Notes: a model not told the origin generated them from the sequence alone. A stretch of 19,571 nt of DNA from an uncultured Eudoraea sp. (GCA_905479615.1 CAJQNH010000131.1:1-19571), one strand, 5' to 3'. Shown: positions 8,089 to 16,141, counted from the first letter of the stretch. Translations and numbers: made by a program.

Positions 8089-10341
8089 ATGGATAATAAC
8101 AAAAGTCAAACTACATCGACTAATGCTTCAAGCAACAATGAAAACGCTGAAAGCAAATGCCCGTTTTTGAATGGTGAATTGCATCAAGCTGCAGGTGGCG
8201 GAACAACAAACCGTGACTGGTGGCCCAATCAGTTGAATCTGAACATCCTCCGTCAGCACTCCTCCTTATCTGACCCTATGGATGATGATTTTAATTATGC
8301 CGAAGAGTTTAAATCGCTTGATTTGGAAGCGGTTAAAAAAGATCTTTATGCCCTAATGACTGATAGCCAGGACTGGTGGCCTGCAGACTACGGTCATTAT
8401 GGACCATTCTTTATCCGCATGGCATGGCATGCTGCAGGTACATACCGTATCGCTGATGGCCGTGGCGGCGGTGGTACCGGAGCCCAGCGTTTTGCCCCTC
8501 TGAACAGCTGGCCGGATAACGCCAACTTAGATAAGGCAAGACTACTTCTTTGGCCCGTTAAACAGAAATATGGCAAGAAATTGTCATGGGCAGATTTGTT
8601 GATCCTGGCAGGAAACTGTGCTCACGAATCCATGGGATTAAAGATGTTTGGTTTTGGTGGAGGTCGTGAAGACATTTGGCAACCGGAAGAAGATATTTAC
8701 TGGGGTTCCGAGGCAGAATGGCTGGGAAACAAGAAAAGGTATAATGAGGATAAGGAATTGGAAAACCCTCTTGGTGCTGCACATATGGGATTGATCTACG
8801 TTAACCCGGAAGGCCCTAATGCTAATCCGGACCCTGTTGCTGCCGCCCATGACATTCGTGAAACTTTCGGTCGTATGGCGATGAACGATTATGAGACTGT
8901 TGCTCTTATTGCAGGCGGGCACACCTTTGGTAAAACCCATGGTGCGGCTAGTGATGCAGAGTATGTTGAGGCGGAACCAGCAGGTGCTGGCATCGAAATG
9001 CAAGGTCTTGGATGGAAGAACAACTTTGGTACAGGAAAAGGTTCTGATACTATTACCAGTGGTTTAGAAGGTGCCTGGACCGATACGCCCATAAAATGGA
9101 GCAACAAGTTTTTTGAAAACTTATTTGGTTACGAGTGGGAGTTGACCAAAAGTCCTGCCGGTGCCCATCAATGGAAACCGAAAGACAATGCCGGTGCAGG
9201 TACGGTACCCGATGCGCATGACCCTGAAAAGAAGCATGATCCGTTTATGTTGACAACTGACCTTTCCCTGCGTATGGATCCGGCTTACGAGAAAATCTCC
9301 AGACATTTTTATGAAAATCCCGATGAATTTGCCGATGCCTATTCACGTGCCTGGTTTAAACTGACACACCGTGATATGGGACCCGTTCAGCGTTATTTGG
9401 GGCCGGAAGTGCCTAAGGAAGAATTAATCTGGCAAGATCCAATACCTGCAGCAGATTACGAATTGATTAACGATAAGGATATAGCTAGCCTAAAGGCGAA
9501 TATTTTAGCCTCAGGATTATCTGTTTCTGAATTGGTATCTACAGCTTGGGCTTCAGCATCTACCTTCCGTGGTTCGGACAAACGTGGTGGTGCTAACGGT
9601 GCGCGCATTAGACTTGCACCGCAGAAAGATTGGAAAGTGAACAATCCTAAACAATTGGAGAATGTTTTGGATACCCTTGGGCGTATTCAAAAAGAGTTCA
9701 ACGATGCCCAGTCCGGAAACAAAAAAGTATCCATCGCAGACCTGATTGTTTTAGGTGGATGTGCCGCTGTTGAAAAGGCCGCTAAAAATGCTGGCCAAGA
9801 TGTAACCGTACCTTTTACTCCAGGTCGTAACGATGCCACTGAGGCGCAAACCGATGCTGAATCGTTTGAAGTCCTTGAGCCGGTAGCCGATGGTTTCCGT
9901 AATTACGCAAAGGGCAAATTTTCGGTTAGTGCCGAAGAACTTTTAGTAGACAAAGCACAGTTGATGACCCTGACTGCGCCAGAGATGACAGTTCTTGTTG
10001 GAGGTATGCGTGTACTGAATGCAAATTTTGATAAGTCTGGTCATGGTGTCTTCACCAATCGTTCTGAGACGCTTAGCAACGATTTCTTTGTAAACCTGCT
10101 AGATATGGGTGCAACATGGAAGGCTATTGGGGATTCTGATGACGTTTTTGAAGGCCGTGATCGTTCAACAGCTGAAGTCAAGTGGACCGGCACTCGTGTA
10201 GATCTCATCTTTGGTTCTAACTCTGAGCTACGTGCTCTCTCTGAAGTTTATGGATGTGAGGACGCTCAAAAGAAGTTTGTCAAGGATTTTGTAGCTGCGT
10301 GGAATAAGGTAATGAATCTTGATCGCTTCGATTTGGCTTAA
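8089..10341 (+). CDS. katG: Catalase-peroxidase KatG
   Basis: 750 residues, full length for this bifunctional heme enzyme, which removes hydrogen peroxide as a catalase and oxidises donors as a peroxidase. The distal heme motif IRMAWHAAGTYR gives Arg110, Trp113 and His114. Tyr237 (in GLIYVNPEGP) and Met263 (in GRMAMND) have the right spacing to form the Met-Tyr-Trp adduct needed for catalase activity. The proximal heme ligand is His278 in AGGHTFGKTHGA. The C-terminal half repeats the peroxidase fold without the heme, as usual. There is no signal peptide, so it should be cytoplasmic. The gene is noticeably more GC-rich than its neighbours, with more C/G third positions. It is monocistronic, with its own terminator. 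No fur or oxyR-type regulator gene is adjacent. Confidence 0.98.
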   Translation: MDNNKSQTTSTNASSNNENAESKCPFLNGELHQAAGGGTTNRDWWPNQLNLNILRQHSSLSDPMDDDFNYAEEFKSLDLEAVKKDLYALMTDSQDWWPADYGHYGPFFIRMAWHAAGTYRIADGRGGGGTGAQRFAPLNSWPDNANLDKARLLLWPVKQKYGKKLSWADLLILAGNCAHESMGLKMFGFGGGREDIWQPEEDIYWGSEAEWLGNKKRYNEDKELENPLGAAHMGLIYVNPEGPNANPDPVAAAHDIRETFGRMAMNDYETVALIAGGHTFGKTHGAASDAEYVEAEPAGAGIEMQGLGWKNNFGTGKGSDTITSGLEGAWTDTPIKWSNKFFENLFGYEWELTKSPAGAHQWKPKDNAGAGTVPDAHDPEKKHDPFMLTTDLSLRMDPAYEKISRHFYENPDEFADAYSRAWFKLTHRDMGPVQRYLGPEVPKEELIWQDPIPAADYELINDKDIASLKANILASGLSVSELVSTAWASASTFRGSDKRGGANGARIRLAPQKDWKVNNPKQLENVLDTLGRIQKEFNDAQSGNKKVSIADLIVLGGCAAVEKAAKNAGQDVTVPFTPGRNDATEAQTDAESFEVLEPVADGFRNYAKGKFSVSAEELLVDKAQLMTLTAPEMTVLVGGMRVLNANFDKSGHGVFTNRSETLSNDFFVNLLDMGATWKAIGDSDDVFEGRDRSTAEVKWTGTRVDLIFGSNSELRALSEVYGCEDAQKKFVKDFVAAWNKVMNLDRFDLA

Positions 10342-10376
10342 TCACAGTTCAATCTGGCAGAATACTATTAATTGTT

Positions 10377-10408
10377 AAAAGGTGGTCCGATAATGGGCCA
10401 CCTTTTTT
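10377..10408 (+). terminator. Intrinsic terminator of katG
   Basis: A 12-bp stem pairs AAAAGGTGGTCC (10377-10388) with GGGCCACCTTTT (10395-10406), with one G-U pair and a six-base loop, followed by a T run to 10408. It starts 36 bp after the katG stop. The A/T flanks make it nearly symmetrical, so it could also stop transcription arriving on the minus strand from the bestrophin fragment. Confidence 0.88.
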
Positions 10409-10429
10409 ATGCACTTTATGGGTAATACC

Positions 10430-10978
10430 TTAGAATTGAGTGTGATGTTTTACGGCGAATTGCTCCGGGATATCTTCTCCAGATTCTCCTAGATTTTCTC
10501 TGTGGTCAATTTCAATTCCTCTTGCAATAGTGGAAATAGGAACGTCATTGGCGGTGCCTTCAAAAGGATTTTCTCCGGTTCGGCCTATTCTTTCCATAGT
10601 ATGAAAAATCCATGCTACAATGACATAAAAAGGAACTGTAAACCAAACAAATAGTTTTCCGATAAGTGGACTTTTAGTAATAAGCTCACTGCCAATTTCA
10701 GCAAATTGTGGTACAAGGGCCAGGGGCAGTAACAAGACAAAAAGCCACATAAAAAAATGATTTAGTGTTGCAAATTGCCTTGGATAAGGAAAGTTTTTAA
10801 TTCGTTCACTTTTGCCTTGCAGAGCAAAAAACTCTTGTATTACCCCTTCCAGTTCTAAAAAAGAAAATTCCCAAATCACCCCTTTTTCTTTGAGTTGTCT
10901 TAAATGATGGGATTGCAAGTACAGCAACGCCGTTTGTTTATTACTCTTGCCCATTATATATTCATAATCACGTTCATA
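10430..10978 (-). pseudogene. Bestrophin family ion channel, 5'-truncated
   Basis: The minus-strand frame ending at 10430 carries the C-terminal half of a bacterial bestrophin (chloride-channel-like family). It has the ERIKNFPYPRQFATLNHFF segment, two hydrophobic helices, then WIFHTMERIGRTGENPFEG and NDVPISTIARGIEIDHR, typical of the family end. From the ATG at 10954 it is only 174 residues; family proteins are about 300. Similarity continues upstream of that ATG (YERDYEYI) and stops at about 10978, inside the palindrome at 10976-11023. The N-terminal membrane helices and the pore neck are missing, so a working channel is unlikely. The open frame continues to about 11023 with unrelated codons. 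I saw no matching 5' half elsewhere in the window. Confidence 0.8.
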
Positions 10979-11023
10979 AACGCCTGTTTTCCTGCCCGTC
11001 CGGCAGCGGAAAGTAGTGTTTAT
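10976..11023. repeat. Imperfect palindrome at the bestrophin break (junction element A)
   Basis: The outer arms ATAAAC (10976-10981) and GTTTAT (11018-11023) are perfectly complementary. Inside them TTTCC pairs with GGAAA, and CTGCC pairs with GGCAG around the loop CGTCC (10997-11001). Unpaired bases lie between these blocks. The DUF998 stop codon (11020-11022) falls inside the right arm and the bestrophin similarity begins at the left arm. A stem with unpaired bulges, end-to-end with gene borders, resembles integron attC sites, but the ends do not fit the RYYYAAC/GTTRRRY consensus. Confidence 0.6.
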
Positions 11024-11727
11024 TTTTTGTTATGCTCAGGTTCTTCTAATATTAGAGAAGAATAGATTAAGCTAATGCTAATAAATGTACAATAAATGTA
11101 GAATGTAAAAAGCAAAAAACGCTGAACTATGCCGTAATATTCTAAAGGGTAAAGAGTCGGTGAAAAAACGGGAGATAAGTTTAAGAAAATACCTAGTACA
11201 ATTAAAATAAAAGAAATTAGCGATAGTCTTTTAAATTTCATGCCAAGTTGGTTCTTCCATAGCAAAGCAAATAGTAATGGAGAAAAATAACCCAATGTCA
11301 ATGAAAGACCGAAAACATTGTGCAGTGGATGCGGAGAAGGAAAAATACCTATACCAAGTTGTGATAATCCAGCTAATAAAATAAATATACCGGGTACAAC
11401 AGATAATTCATTTTTCTTTGCAAAAGAGACAATTCCAATTCCAAATAGGATTAATAAACAGCCAATACCTGTACTAAATATTTGCCATTGTAAATAAAGC
11501 GGGGAGCCTTCTTCTCCAATCTCACTTACGGTCTGTGATATGGCACTATAATCTTCCAGTTGACTTCCTAAAATATATGTTCCCAAAATAAAAGCGATTG
11601 ATGTAATCCAACCTAAAGAAAGTAGTTTTTTCGTTTTCAAGATATTTTCGTTTTCATAAAGACGATTAGCTACTTCAAATGTTACATCAAGACAATTGAG
11701 CACAACAGTATTACTGTTCTTGCACAC
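11020..11727 (-). CDS. DUF998 family membrane protein
   Basis: 235 residues with six or so hydrophobic segments from residue ~33 to ~225. DUF998 hallmarks are SAISQTVSEIGEEGSP after the first helix and GIGIFPSPHPLHNVFGLSL in the middle, where the His residues after the FP motif are conserved. The family is an uncharacterised group of integral membrane proteins. The first ~30 residues look unrelated and carry no signal, so the true start may be further in, near residue 31 (a TTG codon before LKTKKLLSLGW). The stop codon sits inside palindrome A. The upstream neighbour is a GNAT remnant. Confidence 0.75.
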   Translation of the reverse strand: MCKNSNTVVLNCLDVTFEVANRLYENENILKTKKLLSLGWITSIAFILGTYILGSQLEDYSAISQTVSEIGEEGSPLYLQWQIFSTGIGCLLILFGIGIVSFAKKNELSVVPGIFILLAGLSQLGIGIFPSPHPLHNVFGLSLTLGYFSPLLFALLWKNQLGMKFKRLSLISFILIVLGIFLNLSPVFSPTLYPLEYYGIVQRFLLFTFYIYCTFISISLIYSSLILEEPEHNKK

Positions 11728-11756
11728 TCGCTAATCCTAATCTGTGCTCTTTAATC

Positions 11757-11840
11757 TTAACAAAATATTTCCACTCTCTTCGTGAGTGTATTTTTTATTA
11801 ATTCAAAACCATATTTATCATAAAATGCATGTCCTAATAC
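11757..11840 (-). pseudogene. C-terminal remnant of a GNAT-type acetyltransferase
   Basis: A 27-codon open stretch ends in TAA at 11757-11759 and begins after a stop at 11841-11843. It encodes GHAFYDKYGFELIKN followed by a short basic-hydrophobic tail. AFYxKxGF near the C-terminus is the typical last motif of GNAT N-acetyltransferases (the alpha4 helix leading to strand beta6). Everything upstream, including the acetyl-CoA loop, is missing. The inference rests on one short motif, so confidence is moderate. Confidence 0.5.
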
Positions 11841-11863
11841 TCATTGTTAGAGGTTGTACTTTT

Positions 11864-12343
11864 TTATCCTTTTTCCGATTCCTTTATCATTTTTTTGATC
11901 AAAGAAATTTGCCCTAAATGATAGTAACTGTGTTCAATTATTCCTTCAATATTTCTTCTGTAGTTTCCGTATTTCTCTTCTACGAAAATTGATTCTAATT
12001 TTTCGTCTGACATTAATTCGATATGATTTGCAAACTTATCTGCATTGGCCCACGTAGTATTCAAGAGGCTATCCCAATCTTCTTTTGATTTAATCTGAGG
12101 GAGATCAAAACTATATTTATCGCGAATTTCAAGCGGCCCTCCTTCGAAAACTTTCAAGACACCTGCTATGTAATAATTGATATGGTAGGTTAGAGAAGCA
12201 ATTGTGTTTAACGACCCAATCTTCTTCGTTGCTTGCTGCCAGGTAATGTTTGATAATTGATCCTTAAAATTTGTATTGGCAATCCATTTACCCTTTAAAA
12301 GGACTTCTTTGAAACGATTTGCAAGTTGATTTGAATTTTCCAC
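11864..12343 (-). CDS. DinB-like (DUF1572/YfiT-type) metalloprotein
   Basis: 159 residues, the typical size for the DinB four-helix-bundle superfamily. The three His residues that usually bind a divalent metal are visible: His54 in LTYHINYY, and His138 and His142 in EHSYYHLGQI. The preceding stretch SLNTIASLTYH is the normal family context. Members include thiol-transferases of the bacillithiol and mycothiol type, and many of unknown role. No signal or membrane segment is present, so it is cytoplasmic. The gene is separated from the ACR3 gene by about 170 bp that holds palindrome C. Confidence 0.85.
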   Translation of the reverse strand: MENSNQLANRFKEVLLKGKWIANTNFKDQLSNITWQQATKKIGSLNTIASLTYHINYYIAGVLKVFEGGPLEIRDKYSFDLPQIKSKEDWDSLLNTTWANADKFANHIELMSDEKLESIFVEEKYGNYRRNIEGIIEHSYYHLGQISLIKKMIKESEKG

Positions 12344-12383
12344 GTATTTATTAGATAATTGAAGATTTTATATACTATTACCA

Positions 12384-12455
12384 AAGGCCCTGCCCATGAT
12401 CTCGTTATACCTGCCCTCCTAAGTCGGGGTGGGAGTGAACGCTGCGACTGGCCTT
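12384..12455. repeat. Palindromic spacer element (junction element C)
   Basis: AAGGCC (12384-12389) and GGCCTT (12450-12455) are perfect outer arms 72 bp end to end. CGTT (12403-12406) pairs with AACG (12438-12441), and C-rich and G-rich blocks (CCTGCCCTCC versus GGGGTGGGAG) face each other around TAAGTC. The segment 12396-12416 matches 15 of 21 positions with 14740-14760 in element E, so the two are related repeats. Confidence 0.55.
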
Positions 12456-12513
12456 AAACTTATAAATAAATTTACTCTAAGTCCTAAACCGCTATTTTTC
12501 ATAGGATACGTTG

Positions 12514-13563
12514 TTAGCCACTGGCTTTACTATAATACTTTTTACGTAACCAAAATGAGACTCTAACCAATAGGATTAAAGCGGGTACTTCTACCAATGG
12601 ACCAATGACTCCGGCAAATGCTTGCCCTGAATTCAACCCGAAAACTGCTATAGCAACTGCAATGGCCAATTCAAAGTTGTTTCCTGCAGCGGTAAACGCT
12701 ACAGAAGCTGTTTTGTCATATTCGGTTCCCATTGCCCTTGTTAAAAAGAAACCAACTATAAACATTATGCCAAAATAAATTAGTAATGGCACTGCGATAA
12801 TCAAAACGTCCATTGGTATTTCGACTATCAATTCGCCCTTAAGCGAGAACATTATTACGATTGTAAATAGCAGTGCTATTAAAGTCAATGGCGAAATTAT
12901 GGGAATGAATTTTTGTGTGTACCATTCTTCGCCTTTGAGTTTTACCAAAATCAGCCGGCTCAAAATTCCCATCACAAAGGGAATTCCCAAATATATAGCA
13001 ACACTTTCGGCAATTGTTGCAATTGAAATGTCAACAATGGCCCCTTCAAAACCGAAAAAGGGTGGAAGAATCGTAATGAAAATCCATGCGTAAAAACTAT
13101 ACGCAAATACTTGAAAAATACTGTTTAAAGCCACCAATCCTGCACCATATTCGCTACTGCCTTCTGCAAGGTCATTCCAAACAAGCACCATGGCAATGCA
13201 GCGAGCCAAACCGATTAAAATTAAACCGACCATATATTCCGGATAATCCCGTAAAAATGTAATCGCCAAAAAAAACATTAAAACCGGGCCAATAATCCAA
13301 TTGAGAATAAGCGATATTGACAGAATTTTTGTGTTGCGAAAAACTTTTGGTAACAACGCATAGTTCACTTTCGCCAATGGCGGATACATCATTAAAATCA
13401 ATCCTATTGCGATAGGTATATTGGTTGTGCCACTACTAAATGAATTAATGATATCGGGAAATGATGGTATAAAATAACCAATCCCAACACCTAACAACAT
13501 GGCAATAAAAATCCAAAGTGTGAGATAACTATCGAGAAAGCTTAATTTTTTATTGGCTGCCAT
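12514..13563 (-). CDS. arsB: ACR3-family arsenite efflux permease
   Basis: 349 residues with about ten membrane helices, the normal ACR3 size. Diagnostic residues are Cys122 in GLARCIAMVLVWNDLAEG, the conserved cysteine in the fourth helix required for As(III) transport, and Glu325 in GPLVEVPALI. FTAAGNNFELAIA lies in the ninth helix. It extrudes As(OH)3 across the inner membrane, driven by the proton gradient. ACR3 genes normally sit with arsR and an arsenate reductase gene; neither is here, and the flanking genes are unrelated. The stop codon is embedded in GGCTAACAACG, at the edge of the spacer that contains palindrome C. The symbol arsB is commonly used for ACR3 genes but is also used for the unrelated ArsB family. 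Confidence 0.93.
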   Translation of the reverse strand: MAANKKLSFLDSYLTLWIFIAMLLGVGIGYFIPSFPDIINSFSSGTTNIPIAIGLILMMYPPLAKVNYALLPKVFRNTKILSISLILNWIIGPVLMFFLAITFLRDYPEYMVGLILIGLARCIAMVLVWNDLAEGSSEYGAGLVALNSIFQVFAYSFYAWIFITILPPFFGFEGAIVDISIATIAESVAIYLGIPFVMGILSRLILVKLKGEEWYTQKFIPIISPLTLIALLFTIVIMFSLKGELIVEIPMDVLIIAVPLLIYFGIMFIVGFFLTRAMGTEYDKTASVAFTAAGNNFELAIAVAIAVFGLNSGQAFAGVIGPLVEVPALILLVRVSFWLRKKYYSKASG

Positions 13564-13636
13564 ATTAAGAATTGATCTGAGCGAATATATAGAAAATATT
13601 TGTTGTGCTTTGTGTACTTCTTTGGTTGTATTTTTC

Positions 13637-13672
13637 AGCTCGCGGGCAAGGTCGGGAATATAAGCCGCAGCT
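13637..13672. repeat. Bulged hairpin in the spacer upstream of the ACR3 gene (junction element D)
   Basis: AGCT-C-GCGG-G-C (13637-13647) pairs with GCCGCAGCT (13664-13672), leaving two single bases bulged on one side. The 16-base loop is 13648-13663. The spacer (13564-13727) is otherwise AT-rich and holds no gene. The bulges on one arm are reminiscent of the extrahelical bases of attC sites. Confidence 0.5.
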
Positions 13673-13727
13673 AGCCTGCAGAATTAGTTAGGAAAGACAA
13701 TGGTCAATACATATTGTTGACCTCCGT

Positions 13728-14708
13728 TTATTTTTGTTCAATACTTATTTTGCCCTGAATCCAATCCGGCAAGTAAAAATCCATACCTGTCTTTTTTTCG
13801 ATGTCAACTAATTTGTTTCTTAGCTCTATTGCTCTTAATCCAATCTTTTGTCTTAAGTCATTCGTTACCGATAAAGTTGCTTGAACAGGAGGGTTTAAAA
13901 ATCCATATCCGGCTTCTGTTCGATTAGACATTACTGCTATTTTCCAATCGTCGATCATAGCAAACTCATAAGGAGATATTTCTCCGGATAACAAAGCTTT
14001 TTCCAATGCCGGCTTAATATATTGATAAAGCGTATCCTTTTTAGTATAATCTTCGGAAATCGAATTATGATGCCCAAGAATGGTAGACATCCAATAATCA
14101 TTTCCTATTAACTTTTCTCCGGGATATCCTTGGCTTTCCAAAATATTTATGAGTCCCGCCATTTGATTTTCACTATGGGGCGCAAATTTCTTATTTCCAT
14201 AATTTTCTTGTGCCTTATTACCTATCCTAAACAAAGCCCCTAAGGCCTTTTGTTGATCTTTTTTAAACATCGAATGGACACTATCTCTGGTGGATTGATC
14301 AATTCTGGCTAAATATATAATTCGAAGACTATCATATTTTTTTTCAATATTCTTCCATTCTGGATAATCAAGAATTGGAGCCAGGAAGCTATTCTTCTTT
14401 ATTTCCTTTAATTCCCATCCGGCAGTAATTCCTTCTTTTAAAAAGTGTAAGACTTTTTGTTTCTCATTTAAATATAAAGCAAGTTGAGTAGCTATCTTAT
14501 AATCCCTTAAAAAAACAAATTCATGGGTGCCAATTACTTCCTTATATCTACTTAATGCTTCTCCATATCTTTCTTCACCCATAGAACTTTCGGCCTCAAT
14601 AACCTGTCTGTGATAGTTAAGATAGTCCCCATTTTCATCATTTTCTAACCCGGTTAAAATAAAAAACAGAAAAAAATATAAGAGATATGATAGATGATTA
14701 AATTTCAT
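13728..14708 (-). CDS. Exported DUF6624-like protein
   Basis: Read from the internal ATG at about 14708 it is 326 residues and begins MKFNHLSYLLYFFLFFILTG, a clean signal or anchor sequence. The longer frame to 14780 adds 24 residues encoded by palindrome E, so I do not use it. Residues ~25-115 look like TPR-type helices. The second half has IDQSTRDSVH, then SQGYPGEKLIGND, then MSTILGHH, then LEKALLSGEISPYEFAMIDD, an order that recalls the DUF6624 family. The family has no known function. The protein is likely secreted or anchored to the inner membrane. It is separated from the ACR3 gene by ~160 bp with hairpin D. Confidence 0.65.
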   Translation of the reverse strand: MKFNHLSYLLYFFLFFILTGLENDENGDYLNYHRQVIEAESSMGEERYGEALSRYKEVIGTHEFVFLRDYKIATQLALYLNEKQKVLHFLKEGITAGWELKEIKKNSFLAPILDYPEWKNIEKKYDSLRIIYLARIDQSTRDSVHSMFKKDQQKALGALFRIGNKAQENYGNKKFAPHSENQMAGLINILESQGYPGEKLIGNDYWMSTILGHHNSISEDYTKKDTLYQYIKPALEKALLSGEISPYEFAMIDDWKIAVMSNRTEAGYGFLNPPVQATLSVTNDLRQKIGLRAIELRNKLVDIEKKTGMDFYLPDWIQGKISIEQK

Positions 14709-14734
14709 AATTATACTAATGTTTACAAACGGTT

Positions 14735-14786
14735 GGATCATGAATTCGTTGCGCCTGACCGCCTCAGACGGGTCTGGCATACGATC
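14735..14786. repeat. Palindromic GC-rich element before the DUF6624-like gene (junction element E)
   Basis: GCCTGACC (14753-14760) pairs with GGTCTGGC (14771-14778) with one mismatch. CGT (14747-14749) faces ACG (14781-14783), and GATC blocks flank both sides (14736-14739 and 14783-14786). It stands out as a GC-rich island in AT-rich sequence and shares sequence with element C. It lies in the 205-bp spacer between the racemase gene and the DUF6624-like gene; the rest of that spacer holds no gene. Confidence 0.55.
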
Positions 14787-14913
14787 AGCGACAGCTTTAG
14801 TTAACGCAAAGGCGAGGAAGCATCCCGACCATTAGAAAACAAAGTCTAAAATATAAAAATTCATCTAGTTTGGTGATAATGAACAATAAATTATAGCCAG
14901 TTTCGGCAAATGA

Positions 14914-15606
14914 CTATTTAAGGGCAAATTCCACAGCAGTTTCGGCGTGAATTCTTGTGGTATCAAAAACTGGAATATCTACATCACTCCGTTTTATTAG
15001 TAATGGGATTTCAGTACAGCCTAAAATTACAGCTTGAGCTCCATTTTTGATAGAATCATTAATTATTCTCTGATATTTTTGTTTTGATTTGGATTCTATT
15101 TTGCCCCGAACCAGTTCCTCGTATATAATCGTATGAACAGTTTTACGATCATCTTGGTTTGGTATAATTACGTCTATCCCATAATCATTAGAGAGAATGT
15201 CCTTAAAAAAGTCTTTTTCCATTGTGAATCTTGTTCCCAGTAAAAGCACTTTATTAATGTTTTGCTCTTTAATCTTTTCTGCTGTTGCTACCGCAATATG
15301 TAAAAAAGGAATGCTTATATTTTTTGTTATTTCGTCACTGCATATATGCATTGTATTTGTGCATAAAACAATAAAGTCTGCTTTAGCATTTTCTAAAATT
15401 TTTGCAGAATCCATCATCATTTTATTCAATGAAACCCAGTCATCCTGATGCTGAAATTTTTCTATTTCGGCAAAATCAACAGATTCCATAATACATCTTG
15501 ATGAGTGAAAACCTCCTAAAAGTTCACGAACTTTTTCATTTATTATTTCATAGTATACCTGAGAAGATTCCCAGCTCATTCCTCCGATCAAACCAATTTT
15601 TTTCAT
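14914..15606 (-). CDS. Aspartate/glutamate racemase family protein
   Basis: 230 residues, normal size. It opens with KKIGLIGGMSWESS, the family N-terminal strand and loop. The two catalytic cysteines are Cys82 in LCTNTMH and Cys197 in LGCTEIPLL, each placed as in cofactor-independent amino acid racemases (aspartate racemase, YgeA type). Both catalytic cysteines being present suggests an active racemase rather than a decarboxylase or isomerase relative. The substrate is not determined. It has one of the few good ribosome-binding sites here (GAGGAAAG at 15611-15618, four bases before the ATG). It lies 39 bp after the VOC gene and is probably co-transcribed with it. Confidence 0.88.
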   Translation of the reverse strand: MKKIGLIGGMSWESSQVYYEIINEKVRELLGGFHSSRCIMESVDFAEIEKFQHQDDWVSLNKMMMDSAKILENAKADFIVLCTNTMHICSDEITKNISIPFLHIAVATAEKIKEQNINKVLLLGTRFTMEKDFFKDILSNDYGIDVIIPNQDDRKTVHTIIYEELVRGKIESKSKQKYQRIINDSIKNGAQAVILGCTEIPLLIKRSDVDIPVFDTTRIHAETAVEFALK

Positions 15607-15645
15607 ACCACTTTCCTCTGCATGTTGTATGTAGTTTTTATTAAT

Positions 15646-16068
15646 TTATTTGTAAAATTTATTTTCATCAACTACAATAGTTGTCAATTCAACGGTATGG
15701 CCGTCCGGGTCAGTTGTATAAATTGAATGAAAATAAAAATGGTCCTGGATATTAAAATCTAGTTTCAATTTTTCATAACGCTTTTTTGCTTTTTCAAAAT
15801 TCTTCCTTGTAACATTAAAAGCAAAATGGTCAATTTTAATGTTTTTTGATTTTAAGTCAAGCTCTTTATCAGATAGATTTGCAGGAAATAAAGCGATTCC
15901 CGATTTATTCGCCAACATAAAAACCGGAGTATCTCCCCATTGGGACATTTGATATTTTTTAAGTCCCAACACTTTTTCATACCATTCCGCAGAAACTTTC
16001 AAATCCTTTACACGTATTGCGACATGATCCAAAAATTCAATTTCAAATTTGTCTTCAGGATTACTCAT
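15646..16068 (-). CDS. VOC (glyoxalase/dioxygenase-fold) family protein
   Basis: 140 residues forming one VOC module of two beta-alpha-beta-beta-beta units. It starts LDHVAIRVKDLKVSAEWYEKVLG and ends with DPDGHTVELT. Likely metal ligands are His15, His81 and Glu127. The superfamily includes glyoxalase I, fosfomycin-resistance enzymes and ring-cleavage dioxygenases; with no extra motif the reaction cannot be named. It is probably cytoplasmic. It lies 39 bp upstream of the racemase gene and is separated from the TMEM175-like gene by an 89-bp spacer with a weak palindrome. Confidence 0.87.
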   Translation of the reverse strand: MSNPEDKFEIEFLDHVAIRVKDLKVSAEWYEKVLGLKKYQMSQWGDTPVFMLANKSGIALFPANLSDKELDLKSKNIKIDHFAFNVTRKNFEKAKKRYEKLKLDFNIQDHFYFHSIYTTDPDGHTVELTTIVVDENKFYK

Positions 16069-16078
16069 TTTTTAAATT

Positions 16079-16141
16079 ACGCATAACCATAAGTTTAAGT
16101 AACTGGGCATTGAATGCAGTTTATTTTTTGTTGGTAAACGC
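16079..16141. repeat. Weak imperfect palindrome between the VOC and TMEM175-like genes (junction element G)
   Basis: AACTG (16101-16105) pairs with CAGTT (16117-16121), and ACCA (16086-16089) pairs with TGGT (16132-16135), with partial pairing between and beyond. On the minus strand the element ends GTTATGC, six of seven matches to the integron core GTTRRRY, 13 bp before the VOC start codon. It is AT-rich and less convincing than elements A, C and E. Confidence 0.35.

Noticed and set aside
8558..9644. Minus-strand ORFs within katG
   Set aside because: They follow the codon pattern of katG in antisense, have no homology signals and no ribosome-binding sites.
11772..11788. Hairpin CACTC / GAGTG
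   Set aside because: Only five pairs, inside the GNAT remnant, with no T run in the right place; likely chance.
14709..14780. 24-residue N-terminal extension of the DUF6624-like gene
   Set aside because: It is encoded by palindrome E and would place the clear signal sequence internally; the internal ATG at about 14708 is a better start.
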